The position numbers were made by a program, and so were the translations under genes. 62,000 bases of DNA from Gnetum montanum (lineage: Eukaryota > Streptophyta > Gnetopsida > Gnetales > Gnetaceae), in assembly GCA_015680685.1 (NCBI GenBank), contig MNCI01012628.1, positions 604,694-666,693 of the forward strand, in the 5' to 3' direction. Below, piece after piece: positions 1-12,800 of this stretch. The notes beneath the pieces are model-generated. The model was not told the DNA's origin. It searched no databases and saw only the letters and a program-made list of their open reading frames with translations. Every line of letters begins with the position of its first letter. The stretch's first letter is position 1.

Positions 1-956
1 AGGGGCTAGGGGACGGAAGTTTGGAGGGGGTGGCTATTGTTCGGGGGTGCTATGTGGGTGGGGGCGGGGAGGGGAAGTGGGGGAGGGTGGCAAGGGGGGC
101 TTTCTTGGGGGTACTTTGGGGGGGCAGCCGGTCGGATGATGGATGCAGCTGGCCCTTGCGACCCATTGTGACCCAGGTGCCCCCCTTGAACAGCTGCCTG
201 GCTTGGTCTCTTGGCCATAGCGGCTACCATTTTCTGGACTCAGCAATCCGCATCCTAGTGTTCGGGTTTCCTACAACACGCACAACCGTCGATTTTACCC
301 ACTTTGGCCATTGCTCTACATTTGGGGCCCAGTGCAACTTCCAGGTTCTCGAACTCGATCTAAAGGTTTTCCTCCCCACCAAGGAACTCCAACACGACCT
401 CCCAGATGAGGTCCTTCTCCAACAACTTGCGCCAAATGCAGAAGCAAGCGAAACCCATTCATTCCATCGACTGCGTGACACGGACGAAAGCAATGAATTC
501 TCTGAAGAAACCCACGATTTTCTTCAAGAATTCCAGGTTCCAGAGCTCCCATGGAATCCCGGATATCCGCATCCAGACCGGGGCCTGGGCAAACAGGTCA
601 ATCTCGCGATGGGCCCCGGGGCACCAAGGGGTCAAGGCCAGACCTCGAGCCCCGTAAAACCATGGGCCTCCCAGCAGCACTGAGTCCCTGGTCTATCGAG
701 ACAGGAAAATGAACAGGTGTAGGTCCTCAGACAAACTGCGAACACCTACTCCACCCACTTTCCACTGCTCTTGTGCCCACCCACTTTCCACTACTCGTGC
801 CCACCACCAGATTAAATCCAGCCATGGGCAGGCGCCCCGGGACACAAAGCGGCCAATGAGACTTCGCTACATGGTGCAAACTCCCTCAAGTGGGGGTTGG
901 TTGACCCAGAGGCGTAGGGTATTGTTGACCCAGGAGTGGGCCTCGATGTTGCCACC

Positions 957-1082
957 GGGCACAAGTCTCCCATCTTCCCCACAGGCCAACCCATCTTCCC
1001 CGCTATTCCTCTACCCCCCGGGCACAGGCCCCCCATCTTCCCCGCAGGCCAATCCATCTTTCCCACTCTTCCTCTTATCCCC
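957..1082. repeat. 63-bp direct tandem repeat (2 units) in LINE ORF1
   Basis: Units 957-1,019 and 1,020-1,082, each opening GGGCACA and repeating CCATCTTCCCC. On the minus strand they encode repeated Gly-Lys-Met/Cys-Pro-Gly stretches of the ORF1 N-terminus. Confidence 0.65.
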
Positions 1083-1139
1083 ACTGATATTCGCTGGTGG
1101 TTCGTTGGTTTCAGTCTGCGGCTGCGCCTGCCAAGGCTC

Positions 1140-1262
1140 CTGTGACCGCTCCTAGAGCTGCTCCTACGGTTGCTTCTGTGGTTGCTCCTGCGGTTTTGGT
1201 GGCTCTTGCGGTTGCTCCTGCGGCTTCGGTGGCTCTTGCGGCTACTCCTGCTCCTGCTCCAT
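1140..1262. repeat. Short GC-rich minisatellite (about 12-15 bp units)
   Basis: Repeated GCTCCTGCGGTT-like units. On minus they read as Gly/Ala/Thr-rich low-complexity protein. A comparable array sits at the same end of the LINE at 38,265-41,345 (about 41,195-41,270). Confidence 0.55.
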
Positions 1263-1265
1263 CTT

Positions 1266-2434
1266 CTCAGTTGAACAGACTTGTTGATGAACAGATCAGA
1301 TATATTTTTATGATTTGAGAACAGTCAAAAAAGAAATACAGATTTGTAAGAGGAATCTTTCATAGATTTTTACAATCACTATTTCTTAAATGATTCTCTT
1401 TTATTTCATAAAATTAGTATTTGTTGAAACTCAAAACTAAATACTGTATTTTGTACAAGTCAGATAACATTGGTCTATTTTAGAAACATGCAAGTCAATG
1501 TCAAAGTATTGAAACTAAAATATTTACTTTCGTCCATTGAGACCCTTTGAATCTATTGGACCAGTTTCAAAATCCCTTTTATGGAAGTTTTTTCAATTTA
1601 TAACTCAGTGCTGCCCAATGGAGCTGAACTTGTATCATCTGTATCAAAAAATTTGAGATGCAAGCAATGTGTTGCAACTGGAATATGACATTCCATGATA
1701 GATCTTCAACTTCTAGCTCTTCTACATCTTGTATAAGAAATTTTAGGCTTTTGTATCACTATTACAAGAAATAAAGAAGCATAGCCATTATAGTTTTCTA
1801 CTATTGCAATTTATTTATTTTATGATTTCGATATTTTCTTATATTTTTACTCTAAAAATGATTGAGTATGTTTGGATATGCATAACTTACGACTGCTAAG
1901 GTAAATTGTTTAAGTTAATTTGCTTGTAGCTAAACTAGAATGCTTTTGAGAAGATTTTAAGCTTTAACTGTGTTGAAATTGGTACTGAACTTTGGACACA
2001 TTGTATATATCAAGAGATATCAATCATCATATTAGAGCCTTGGGTTACTATTTATATTATATAATTTCCTTTTTATGTTCAAATGATTCTTGTCAATATT
2101 AGTCTAAATTTTTTTATAAAAAAATCATCCTTGCATTTTTTCAATGAGCATTTTGGGGGCTTTGGATGTCAGCTCTTGCTCCCTAAGAATGAAGTGTTAC
2201 AACCGGACTGACAAGTGCCTGGAAAATGTTTTTTCTAGGATGGCTTTGGAATGTTGGTTTGGAATGTATCTTATTAGTCTTGATGATTAGTGACGCCTTT
2301 TTAGGCCAACTAAAGGAACTCCCACCACCAATGTTGCACTTGGCCCTTGTTGTGTGACGTGTTATGCTATACCATCATCTTGAACATGTGATAATACATG
2401 TGATGTGATATTGATTGTCGTAATGATTTGATAT
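1266..2434. other. AT-rich intron sequence, nothing recognised
   Basis: Intron 5 of the WD40 gene, or sequence beyond it. I searched the minus strand for the next WD40 exon and saw none. Confidence 0.5.
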
Positions 2435-2738
2435 GATGCCCAAACTGGTGAGGGTGCAAGCCCAATAGTCCTAATGGCATAATGGAAATGGCATGGATGC
2501 CTAGACTAGTGAGGGTGTGGACAAAATATTCCTAATGGCATGATCAGATTGATATGATGCCTAGACTAGTAATGGAAGACCCCAACGGTACTAATGACAT
2601 GATGCTATTGACATGATTGCCTAGACTAGTGAGGGTAAGGAACCAATAGTCTTAATGGTGTAATGCAATTGATGTGGTTGCCTAGATGGTGCAGGAGGCA
2701 AAGAGATTCCCAATAATCCTATGGCATATTGTGATGAA
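2435..2738. repeat. Degenerate 60-bp tandem repeat, five units
   Basis: Units start near 2,435, 2,496, 2,556, 2,615 and 2,676. The core is GATGCCTAGACTAGTGAGGG, followed by an AATAGTCCTAATGGCAT-like half. Period is 59-61 bp with many substitutions, so the array is old. Confidence 0.7.
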
Positions 2739-3654
2739 CTGCTAAATATGGGGTTTGTTGGTGGTGAAATATAGGTGGTATTTTACATTCCTATTGTGAT
2801 GATTATGATGCTATTTGTTTTGATGCTGACATGTTGCACAAGATGGTTATTCTCTAGTGTATCATCTTCTAGTTTTATGGTACCTACTCCAGGTCCATTA
2901 GGAAACTTTTATTGCTTATCTTTACTCAGTCACATTCAACTGACATATTTCCTTCTTTTTCAGGCAGGGTTGGAATAGCTGGTCCTAGTTGTGGTGCTTA
3001 GATTGACTACAGCATGAAATTATTTTCTTTTTTCTTTTTTTTTCCGAATCATGTTACTTCATATATCTTGGAACTTCCTATAGTTTGCTATTATTATACT
3101 CTGGACAACCATATGCTGGAATTATAAGCCATGATACTGGACCAAAGTTCATGTTTGAACTTGTTTGATGATGAGCTTACTGCTACAAATGATTATGCCA
3201 TATTTCTAGAAAGCGATTCATATTTCCATGTTTCTGTTATGGCTGATTATGATATTACACTCGGGGCATTATTCTGGATATTAATTCATGATCTTGTTTT
3301 ATGTTTTTGGTATTTAACAGCCTGAGGTTTGCTGTGATTATTGCTTATTTTTTATGGATTAATTATTCATGATTATAATTTTGTTTACCTAAGTTAGGGG
3401 ATGTTAAATCATCCCACTTAACAAGGTGTGTCTTTGCTGATCGACCAGAGAAAATGCTTAATAGTGGAATTGTTCTTCTTGACCACTGCCACTAGTGGAA
3501 AGCAAACGTAAGCAACATACTTGCTGATGGCAGTAAGGCTGGAAGAAACCAAGGGACATTTGCCTTTGCTGGAATGGAAGCAGTTCCTCCAACCATTTAC
3601 CATAGTCCTTGAATGTATATTTTATGGTGCTCCCAAGTGGCACGTCACAACATA
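2739..3654. other. AT-rich intron sequence, no gene recognised
   Basis: Short open frames here have no recognisable domain and lie inside intron 5. The part from about 3,400 to 3,654 may be the body of the adjacent SINE. Confidence 0.4.
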
Positions 3655-3728
3655 GTCCCCTCGGGATTGAAGCAGTGACTTACATAACCACCAGCTACAT
3701 TCTCTAACCAAGTGAGCTATGCCTCACT
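3655..3728 (-). mobile_element. tRNA-derived SINE head
   Basis: On minus, an A-box-like TAGCTCACTTGGTTAGAG (3,719-3,702) and a B-box-like GCTTCAATCCC (3,673-3,663) stand at tRNA spacing. This is the RNA polymerase III promoter layout of plant SINEs. It is not a functional tRNA: no closed cloverleaf is evident. It lies 96 bp downstream of exon 5. Confidence 0.6.
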
Positions 3729-3823
3729 AACATATAATAATTATATATATTACCAATGTATGTTGTCATCCAACACATGAGAGAAACATAATCAAACAAG
3801 TCTTTGAGCTAATCAATTCATAC

Positions 3824-3880
3824 CTTTACTTCTCCACTATCATCTGCAGCAGCAAGAAAGGATTGACGGCTTAAAGAGAT
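3824..3880 (-). CDS. WDR53-like exon 5
   Basis: 57 nt, exactly 19 codons: ISLSRQSFLAAADDSGEVK. Acceptor TGTACAG, donor GTATGA. The FLAAADDSG strand is typical of this WD40 subfamily and follows EINQ directly in relatives. No later exon was found between here and the left edge. Confidence 0.8.
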
Positions 3881-6800
3881 CTGTACATAGACATCAGATT
3901 ATGAATGATCAAAGAAAAACTATTGTGTAACGAATTGAAAATGTTCATGTAAAACTCATATTAGTAAAAAAGACTAGCTAAAGGTAGCATTTAAAACATC
4001 ATAATCACATGCAGAAACTTTTTTCAGGAATTAAAACAATTCTCCATAAATTTGCATAATAACTCAACTGATCCTGCAAAAAATTACCCTAATAAGAAAT
4101 TATTCAAAATAAGACCGTTATTCTACATATAGCAGAGGAAAGGAAAGATGCATAAAAAATTCTAACTAGCAGCAATTCAATTCTCTTCAATGAACCCCCT
4201 AAGATCTCTACAAAGACATATAAAATACTAAAGTTTCAGTTTCAATATGAAATTTAGTTGTATATAGGAAATGGACAATAAGATGCACTTTATGTACTAC
4301 ATGCAAGCCACAAAGAATGACATGAAACACACAATTTTAATGGCATTTGAATGCATCCGTTGACAACTGACCAGCCTTTTAAAATGTGGAAATTGGTCCT
4401 CAAAGTCTCCTTGATGAAGATATTTTAAATATCTAACCTCATTGCAAGTCATCGATTAACAGATTTTTCATCCAGGATAAGCTTACAATAAATCATTTAT
4501 TAACACTTTGAATCCTAAGAAGCTTAAGAGGAACTATCCTTCAAGTTTTTTTTTTTTTTTTTTTTTTTGAGAATAAGTCAAGATGAATTAACTCAAGAAA
4601 AAATGCATGTACAGCAGCATAAAGCCCAAGCTGGAGCCCACATACAAAATAGGACAACAACCCTTGCCTTCTCCTCCTCGCCCCAAATAAACAAAACCAG
4701 CCACAAGGCCGCAACAGAACCACACACCTCCCAAAACCCCAACCTAAAGTGAACAAACCAACCACTACCTACCAACTCTGGGCCTTGACCGAGAACCCAT
4801 GAGCAACCCACATGCCCCCTACTCCATGCACCCAAAATTACCCTTTCGGGTCTCTTGCCAAACTAGCCCCTCCGACCTCATCCTTGGTCCCCAACCCCTT
4901 TGCATGAGATGTCTCCGATGGCACTGTTTTCTCTAGTGCTGACTGAACCTCCAGCGTCGTACCCTGGTTTGCATCCCCTTCCATAACTAGTTGTGTTATC
5001 TCAGGCAGCACCCTCTGAAACCCAGGTAATTCACAACTGTCCAATCACTTCCTATGCACTTCCACAATCTGCATGTACTCCATGCTATGTCTTTCGAACA
5101 AGTCCCCCATCAGCTGCAAGTCTCTAACCTATCAAATATCTACCTCCCTTTGGACCATTGCTTGCATCTTCTCCCACCGAGATTGCCACACCGCCCTCTC
5201 CTTCCTCCTCGCTTGCTCCGCCATGCGCTAACACACCTCTTCCATCCTTTCCTGAAAATCTGCCAAGAGGGTATCATGAACTATTGCACCCCTATCAAAA
5301 CCTTGTGCCCCTCAATCCACACATTGCTGTTGGATGCAACATCCCCTCCTGCCATCCCCCATTGCTCTACCATGAGCTGAGGCCCATACACAGTCGGCTA
5401 GTGCCACCTCTGATAAACCAGGCTAGGCTCCACCCTCAACTATGCCAAGCTTTCTGTCTGCCCCAACCTCTCCTGTTTCACCCTCAATAGTCGCCCTATG
5501 TTACCTTGAGTTACAACCCTAAAATCCTGTAATAAGATGTGTCCTCCAAATACGAGGATTGGTTGGAGGATAGTAGCCTAGGGGGTAGGGTCCTTCATCC
5601 ATTGGATTCCATACCCTTCCCGAGGTTTGCATTTTATTCTTCCCTCCCCAGGGTTTGCATTTTCCCTCCTCATTAGGTTCGTAGGTAGGTAGGTAGATAG
5701 ATAAGTTGAATAATGGATAAATAAATCCCATGGATAGTAACATTGTTGTTGGGGCGGCTTCTAATGCCCTCGCAAGACATCAAAGGGCACCATTGCCTGC
5801 TCCCAAATGAGATTATCTAACTGATAGTAAAAGTTGTCCGCACTATTCTTCTCAACTAAGCAAATCTATCACCCCCAAGTGCTGCCCAGGCCACTACTGT
5901 TGCAACGAATCCAACAAAAATCAAGGAAGGTTAATCAAGTGTAGGTAACCTTTGCTCATGGAAAATCAGGTGATTCCTACTCGTCCATCCCAACCATAAA
6001 ATAGCCAGCGCTTTGGAATCTCCATTGATGTTAACCAAAGTCCCAATTTCTATTGCCCTCCAAACCTCCTACATAAACTCACAGTGATAAATAAAGTGCT
6101 CAATCATCTCAACTACCACTAAGCAAAGAGGGCAAATGGTGTTTATATTTATTCCCCGTGCTCTTAAGGGCGTCCACACCAACAATGCTTTATGCTAGAT
6201 AAGCCAACCAAATGCCTTGATCTTCTTGGGCAACCTTCCCTTCCAAATCTCATTCCACCCCACCACCGGCAGGTGCATACTCTTGACCACCTCCAACAAA
6301 GGTTTACCTAGTAGCGCCTTGGCCTCCATTTCCCACACATGTTGGCAAATATTTTTCCAAAGATGTGAGCTCCTAGCATCAACCTCCCATCTTTAGTACT
6401 TTTGCTACAAAAGCCTCACCCACAGTGCTTGTTCCCCCTCCTGCTCTAGGAGTTTATTAACCAAGCACTGCATACCCAGTTTAACCTCATCTTGGAAAGT
6501 CAACAGCCTAAGTCCCCCCACCAATTTCGAACACACTATCAACTCCCAACAGACCAAGTGAAGCTTCTGCCCCCCTTTGCCCCCCAACCAAACAAACTGC
6601 TAAATTATTTGATCAATTTTCTAAATCACTCTAACTGACAAGACAACCATAGATGCCATGTACCTAGACATAGCCATGAGCACTGTCGAAGCCAACAACA
6701 TCTTCCCTTTTTGAGATAGGATCTTGTTACTCCAATACGTCATCTTCACTCTCAATCTCTCCACCAACCCAACCATGTACGCTTAAGATGCCAATCAAAG

Positions 6801-9800
6801 ATTGGCATTCCCAAATATGAATCATGCAGCTGACCAAGTAGAATGCCCAACACTTGCATAATCCTTGCTCCCATTGATCCCATGATATTGGCAAAATGTG
6901 ATGTGAACTTTTCCTTGTTAATTGCAAGACCAAGCTCTAATTCCATCCTTTGCAAAGCCCTCTTGAACACCTCAGCTTGCAAGACCGCTGCCCTAGAGAA
7001 CAAAATCATATCATTAGCATAATGGGCAACAAGGCAATGAACCCTAGCAATAGACAATCCTTGCATCCCCTTGGTGACACAATAAACCTACAGGAAGTCC
7101 ATAACTAAAATGAACAGCAAAGGCAATAGCGGGTCTCCCTATCGCAACCCTCTCACGCCTGGAACACCCATAGCCTCCTATCAATATCAAAAGAGTACCT
7201 ACTAGAATGATGCATCTAAACACAAAGATTAACAAACTCAATACTGAAACCCTTAAGGAGCATAGTCTCTTGCAATGCTGCCCAGATCACTATGTCATAC
7301 ACTTTGGTTATGTCTAACTTGATGCACATGCTAGAGAATCCTAACTACCTTAACAAGTGTCAAATCTCCTGCAACAGCAAGACCTAATCCTGCAAGAAAT
7401 GGCCCCTAACAAACCCCACCTAATGTTCTCCTACAAGCTTCCCCATTAGCGGCACCAACTGAAAGACTATCATTTTTGAAAATAATCGCAGTAAAGTATT
7501 ACAAACACCAATGGGCCTGAAATGTGTCAGCATAGATGGGTTCGTCACTTTCGACAACAATACAATCCGCAAGCAGTTGATTTCTCTACAAACTTGTTGC
7601 TAACTAAGCATCCTATTGAAGGAATCCAACAAATTTTCCCCCAGGATATCATCAAATTCTCTAAAGAACTCAACAAGACACCCATTGGGCCCTAGTGCCT
7701 TATTTATCTGGATTGACCTCAATGTCATGACCAACTTCGTTCTGGTGAAAGGCTTCATTAGTTGCTGGTTGTCATCATCTATTATAATCCACTGCACTAG
7801 AATCAAAATCCTCTTTGTATCTCTCCAACACCAAATATTTCCCCAATACATCTACAATGCTTCAGCCACCTTCTACTCATCCCCTGTCACACTTGCAACC
7901 ACATGTTGAAGTTTCTACTTTGTTGCCCCCTTACGTTTAGCCATTGCAAAAAAGAACTGAGTGTTTTGGCCCCCGTCTCATAGCCAGGACACCCAAGCCC
8001 ACTGCTACGAATAGGCTTCCTCCTCTTTATTCAATTCCTACAACTCCTTCAACACCTCTTGCTCCTCATCTGCAAGGTCAACCCCAGTTTCCTACAACGT
8101 TTGTATCTCCCGTAGCTCTACCTTCAAAAGTTCCTGTAGGCCCTAAATCCATATTTCTCCTCCAAAGTTTTGACTTTCATTCTTTGCTTCAGTAGCTTCA
8201 GCCCCTTTTTCAAAAAATCCCTCAATTCGTGGGCCTTGGAGTAACTCTACTAGATTTCCTAGACCCAAGGGTGCAACCAAGGCTTGCTCAACCATGTACG
8301 TTCAAACCTGAAGGGTCTGGGAACCTGATTTTGCCCAGAACCAAGCTAACACAATATGGATCTATGATTGGATGCCTACTACTCCTGTCCTGAAACCTAA
8401 ACATCCAACTCCAGTAATAACCTCGTACTCACCCACACCCTATCAATCCTAGACTAAACCCGATCAAACCCATGTCTTCTATTGCTCCAGGTAAATCTGC
8501 AACCCTCGATGTCCAAGTCCGCCAGATTGTGATCCCAAAGAAACTCAAAAAACTCCATCTGCATTATTTGCGCCAATCTTTTCCCACGAGTACATATGCT
8601 GGTTGAAATCACCAACAAGAACCCACCTGTCCGTATCTGGGACCACCCATGCCGCCCACTTCAACTCCTGCAACCACACTTCCCAACTCTACACCCCGTA
8701 GACATCAATCAACCAAACACGTTCTTGGATCAGTTGAACAGTCTAGGTCCACTAGAGTCATCAACCAACACCACCAAGAACTTTGACAGAATGGCTAGCC
8801 CCCCACACATCCCTTGCATGGAATGGTCAATAGATTCCAACCCTCCCACTGCAGCAACTTTACCTCAACTACCTACAGCTTCGTCTCCTACAAGCACACC
8901 ACGTTGCATCCCTCATTTTGAACCATCATTTTCAGGGTATTTCTCTTGTACAAGGTACCTTGTCCCCTACAATTCCAGGAGAGAATCTTCATGGAGAAAT
9001 AGACATTCGTCTATGGTACACCTCCTTTAGAGTCCTCTGCACCCCCAGATCGATATCTAGTTGCATCATTTTCTTCCTTACTATCAATGCATCTAACCAG
9101 CCCACCTTACTTTCCATCGAGCACTCCAAAGTTATCCCCAACATCAATTTTGTCTTAGGCTTGAAACCCAGGTCCACAACCTTTGGTTGAGAGGACCCTT
9201 TGCCCAACATAATCCAATCTCCCAAAGGAGGTAGCTCCACATCCTGCACCTCCAGCACAAATGTTGATGTGACCACTAGAGTGTGAAGTGATTGTGCAGC
9301 CTCCCCCTCCAACCCTAATACAACAACCCTTCCAATTGTGCTTCCCCCCTCCGTCAGCACTTCCTTCTCCCCCACCATCAGAACCCACGCTAACAATAAG
9401 TCTCAAGCCTTCTTGACTAGCCCAATCGCTCCTCCATTAGCCATTGGCACCTTGAGCCCCACCTTCTCCTAGCCCTCCTACAATGCCATCTTAACCATGT
9501 GTCCTTTTTTTCCTAACAAGGTTCCACCCAGCCTATGGCTTGGGTGGTAGTCCCTTCATCTTGACCTAGCAATCCTTCATCAAATGTCCCTTTCCACAAG
9601 TTGCATACGCAATAGCTAGCATTTCCCTTTGCACTTGTTTCACTACCAGCATGTTATCGAACTAAACCCTTATCCACTCTTCCCTAGAGTCCATGTCCAA
9701 AACCACTTCACTAACACAATCCTCAAACCCGAGCAACCTCCAAACACAAAAACAAGTGTATCCCATCTTATCCATCGACGTAGTGAAGATATCAAATTTG

Positions 9801-12800
9801 ATAAATTCACCAAACAAACTAGACATCGACTTCAGGAATTCCAACATCTAGAACTCCAAGGGCAAATCCAAAATTCTGACCCAAACTGACACACTATTGA
9901 AGAGATTCGCATCTCGATGTGTGCCCAACCTCCATAGTGCAAGTGCCAAACCCTAGGCCCCATAAAACCACAGTCCCCCCCAACAGCACGTAGTCTCTAT
10001 CCTCCTCTGTCTTGAATGCGAACAATAACCTATGGTCAACTAGACTTTGCCCCTGCACATCTTCCAACCCCCATGCCACCTTAGCCCAATGCCTGATAAG
10101 ATCCATTCTAGGGTGCACACCCTCTAACGCACCCTCTAACACAAACTTGCCCAACAGGCACAGCTTTAGAGCCCGCAACGCTTCCTCCAATGGGCATCCC
10201 ACCTTAAGCTGCATCATTCCCTCCTCCCACGAGCAAGCCTTGAAACCTGCCTCCCCTCCCAGCAGCACAACAGACCCTCCCCCACTCTCTTCCCCCACCT
10301 TCCCNAACATAAAAATGATCTAATTCTTTCTACACTCAATCCTTTCTTAGTGTTGGATTATAGGTAGTCATGAAAGTGATTCATCTTCTAGGTAAAAAGG
10401 CAAGACCCAAAAGTAGAACCAATAAAGGTGAACAATCTTCTCAATAATGACAAAATAAGATTCAAAATCAACATGTACATCAACCTCAAAGGCAAGGGAG
10501 GAATCACCAAAATCATAATAAAAGAGCAACACACAATTGACACAGGAGGCTATAATAAATGCAGCCCTACTATTACATGAAATCACTACACCCACAACAC
10601 AGACACTCCTAATAACCAAAGAGGCATTTTAGTTGGCCAATCTAAGAATTTAATCTTTGAAGATGAAATGACCAACAATTTGAATCCAAGATTCCTCTTA
10701 ATAAATTCTGGATCACAAATACTGACACTTCAAAGCATATAATCCTACAATTTTGACAAGTTTTGGAAAAGCCCAACATAATTTACCTCCATAATAAACA
10801 CTCAATTGAGGTAACTGGTCATGATAACGTTTATTTGTCCATGCCTACCTAACAGGATACATCTATGAGAAATATTATCTCTGTTCAAAGTCTAAATTCT
10901 AATTGTCTATCATTGATGCCTTTAGCAAAAGCTGACAAGCTACAAGCAGTCGTTTAACTAGGCGTTAAAATTTTTCATCTTGCTGATTCAGATTCCAATG
11001 TTTTGTTATAGAAGTACCTCTCTTCTCTGTCTGAATGCTTAATCCACAAGAAGCAATTTTGCCTGTACTATTTCACATGACCCTTTTTCTTATATTTTCT
11101 ATAGCATGCTTGCCTTGGACATGCAGATAAAATGGTATTGCAAAACAATTCAATAGAATGATAATGAATATGACTCATTCCAAGACACGTTTTAAAGGGT
11201 GCGAACCTGATTTATGGTGAAACGTTGTAAACAGCACAATCTATCTTTTCCATTTATAAAAAATCAAATCTTATGATCAGATCTTCCTATGACAGAATAG
11301 ATTCCCCTACGTACTATTCCATATGATGACCAATTTATATTACTTACTGTGACCAAGAAGCTCCCCCTTAACATTATGACCAAATGCAAGGAGCAAGATC
11401 AAAAGAGAGAACAAAAAGGGAAGAAGTGAAGGTAGCAACTTCTTCGGGAGATGGCCTTTAGGAGCAGGTTTGAAGATAAACTCTGGGAACAAATTAGGGA
11501 GGATCTCAAAAGGGAGGTTGAAGAGAAGAGAAACAAAGAAAAGCAGACCTTCTGGCATGTAAAAGACCATCTAGAGGAGGAAGCTATGAGGACACGGCAG
11601 GCAAAAACACAACTCTAACACCAAACTTTAGTTTCGTGCAAGTATGTATCCCTATGTTGTGATGGGGGTTAGCAGCCAAACACCCTAGGAGAACCTTCAC
11701 AAATTTACCAAACAAACCTCACATTGCCTCTACCCTAATAAAGCAAGACAACTGGGGAAAAAGGTTCAAGATCAGATAGAGGAGCTATACAAGACTTTTT
11801 AGTAGGCCGATGGGTTCCTTTCTTTGGAAGCTGTAGATATGGTGCACATGATGCAAATGCCACATTGCTATTGCAGGAAACTTCCTATTCCAGTATGATG
11901 GATCATTTTTGTCACTTCCATCAAGGTCTCTACTTTAGATTTCATGGATTTATGATTTTCAGGTATGAACGAAGTGTTGGGCCATCATATGCCCATCTGT
12001 GTTGTTTTTAGTAGGTCTGTTACTTTAGTTTTTTTGTCATCGAATGTTATTGGGGGATTTCTCTTCCCCATTTTTTGTTTGCTATAGGTTCAAGGGTTTT
12101 TCCTCTCCAACCTTTTTTCTATCTAAATATTTTTACTACTATAATATAATCAGCCCGACCTCTTCTATAAAAGAAAACCATTATGACCAAAAAAAAAAGT
12201 TATATACTATGACCGGGAAGCTCCCCTTGGGTTTATGACTAAAAAATTATTTATTGTAACCAATTACTGTTAAAAAAAACCATTATGACCAGGAAAAAGT
12301 TATATACTATGACCGGGAAGCTCCCCTTGGGGTTATGACTAAAAAATTATTTATTGTAACCAATTACTGTAACAAGGAAAGCGCCCCCTTTGACGTTACA
12401 ACCAAAAAAATTTATTTACTGTGCTCCCCTTATCGTTATGACCAAAAAATTTATTTATTGTGACCAAAAAGGGCCAGCTGGAAGCTGGTAGCTCACAACT
12501 CTACTTACATTTTGCATTCAATCTACTCACAGCCACTCACATAAACTCTCCTTGTATTTACTCTCAATCCATCTGCTGCCCAAATTCTAATAATTGTTAC
12601 GAGAGCAATAGGTTTGATTCTTGATTTGAGAAGGAATAAAGACCAGATAGCTCTAAGGAAAAGAAGCATGAAGAAATTACCTCCAGTTAAAAACTTCATG
12701 CAACATGGAGAATTTACCTCCAAAGCGTATCTTAATGGAGGATCTGCCAAAAACTTCATGCAACATGGAAAACAATACCTCCAAAATGACAAAAGCAGGA

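Larger units (their letters stand above)
1..1265 (-). mobile_element. L1-type LINE fragment: ORF1 only, cut by window edge
   Basis: GC-rich block in AT-rich intron. Read on minus, 680-459 gives the ORF1 core (LLGGPWFYGARGLALTPW, then W-M-R-I-S-G-I-P-W-E-L-W and an F-R-E-F-I-A-F segment), the DUF4283 pattern of plant L1 ORF1. At 284-243 a CCHC zinc knuckle follows (C-x2-C-x4-H-x4-C), interrupted by one stop. The N-terminal part (1,265-700) is Gly/Lys/Ala-rich low complexity. ORF1 proteins of this kind bind LINE RNA. ORF2 would lie beyond the left edge. The frame is broken by stops and at least one shift. Confidence 0.75.
4546..10304 (-). mobile_element. Near full-length L1-type LINE (type-B tail), decayed
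   Basis: About 5.8 kb. A T23 run at 4,546-4,568 is the poly(A) tail read from the other strand. ORF1 is at 10,304-8,989 and ORF2 at 8,992-4,838. The 5' end abuts a single N at 10,305, so its right target duplication cannot be seen. Both ORFs carry many stops and shifts. It lies in intron 4, in the sense direction of the host gene. Confidence 0.85.

Noticed and set aside
2435-2738. Tandem 60-bp units as a CRISPR array
   Set aside because: Contiguous degenerate units with no spacers, in plant intron DNA.
3655-3728. Functional tRNA gene
   Set aside because: Only A- and B-box-like blocks are visible. I could not draw a paired acceptor stem or anticodon arm.
5054-5490. Plus-strand frames of ~110 codons rich in Pro/Leu/His
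   Set aside because: Shadow frames of the minus-strand LINE ORF2 tail.
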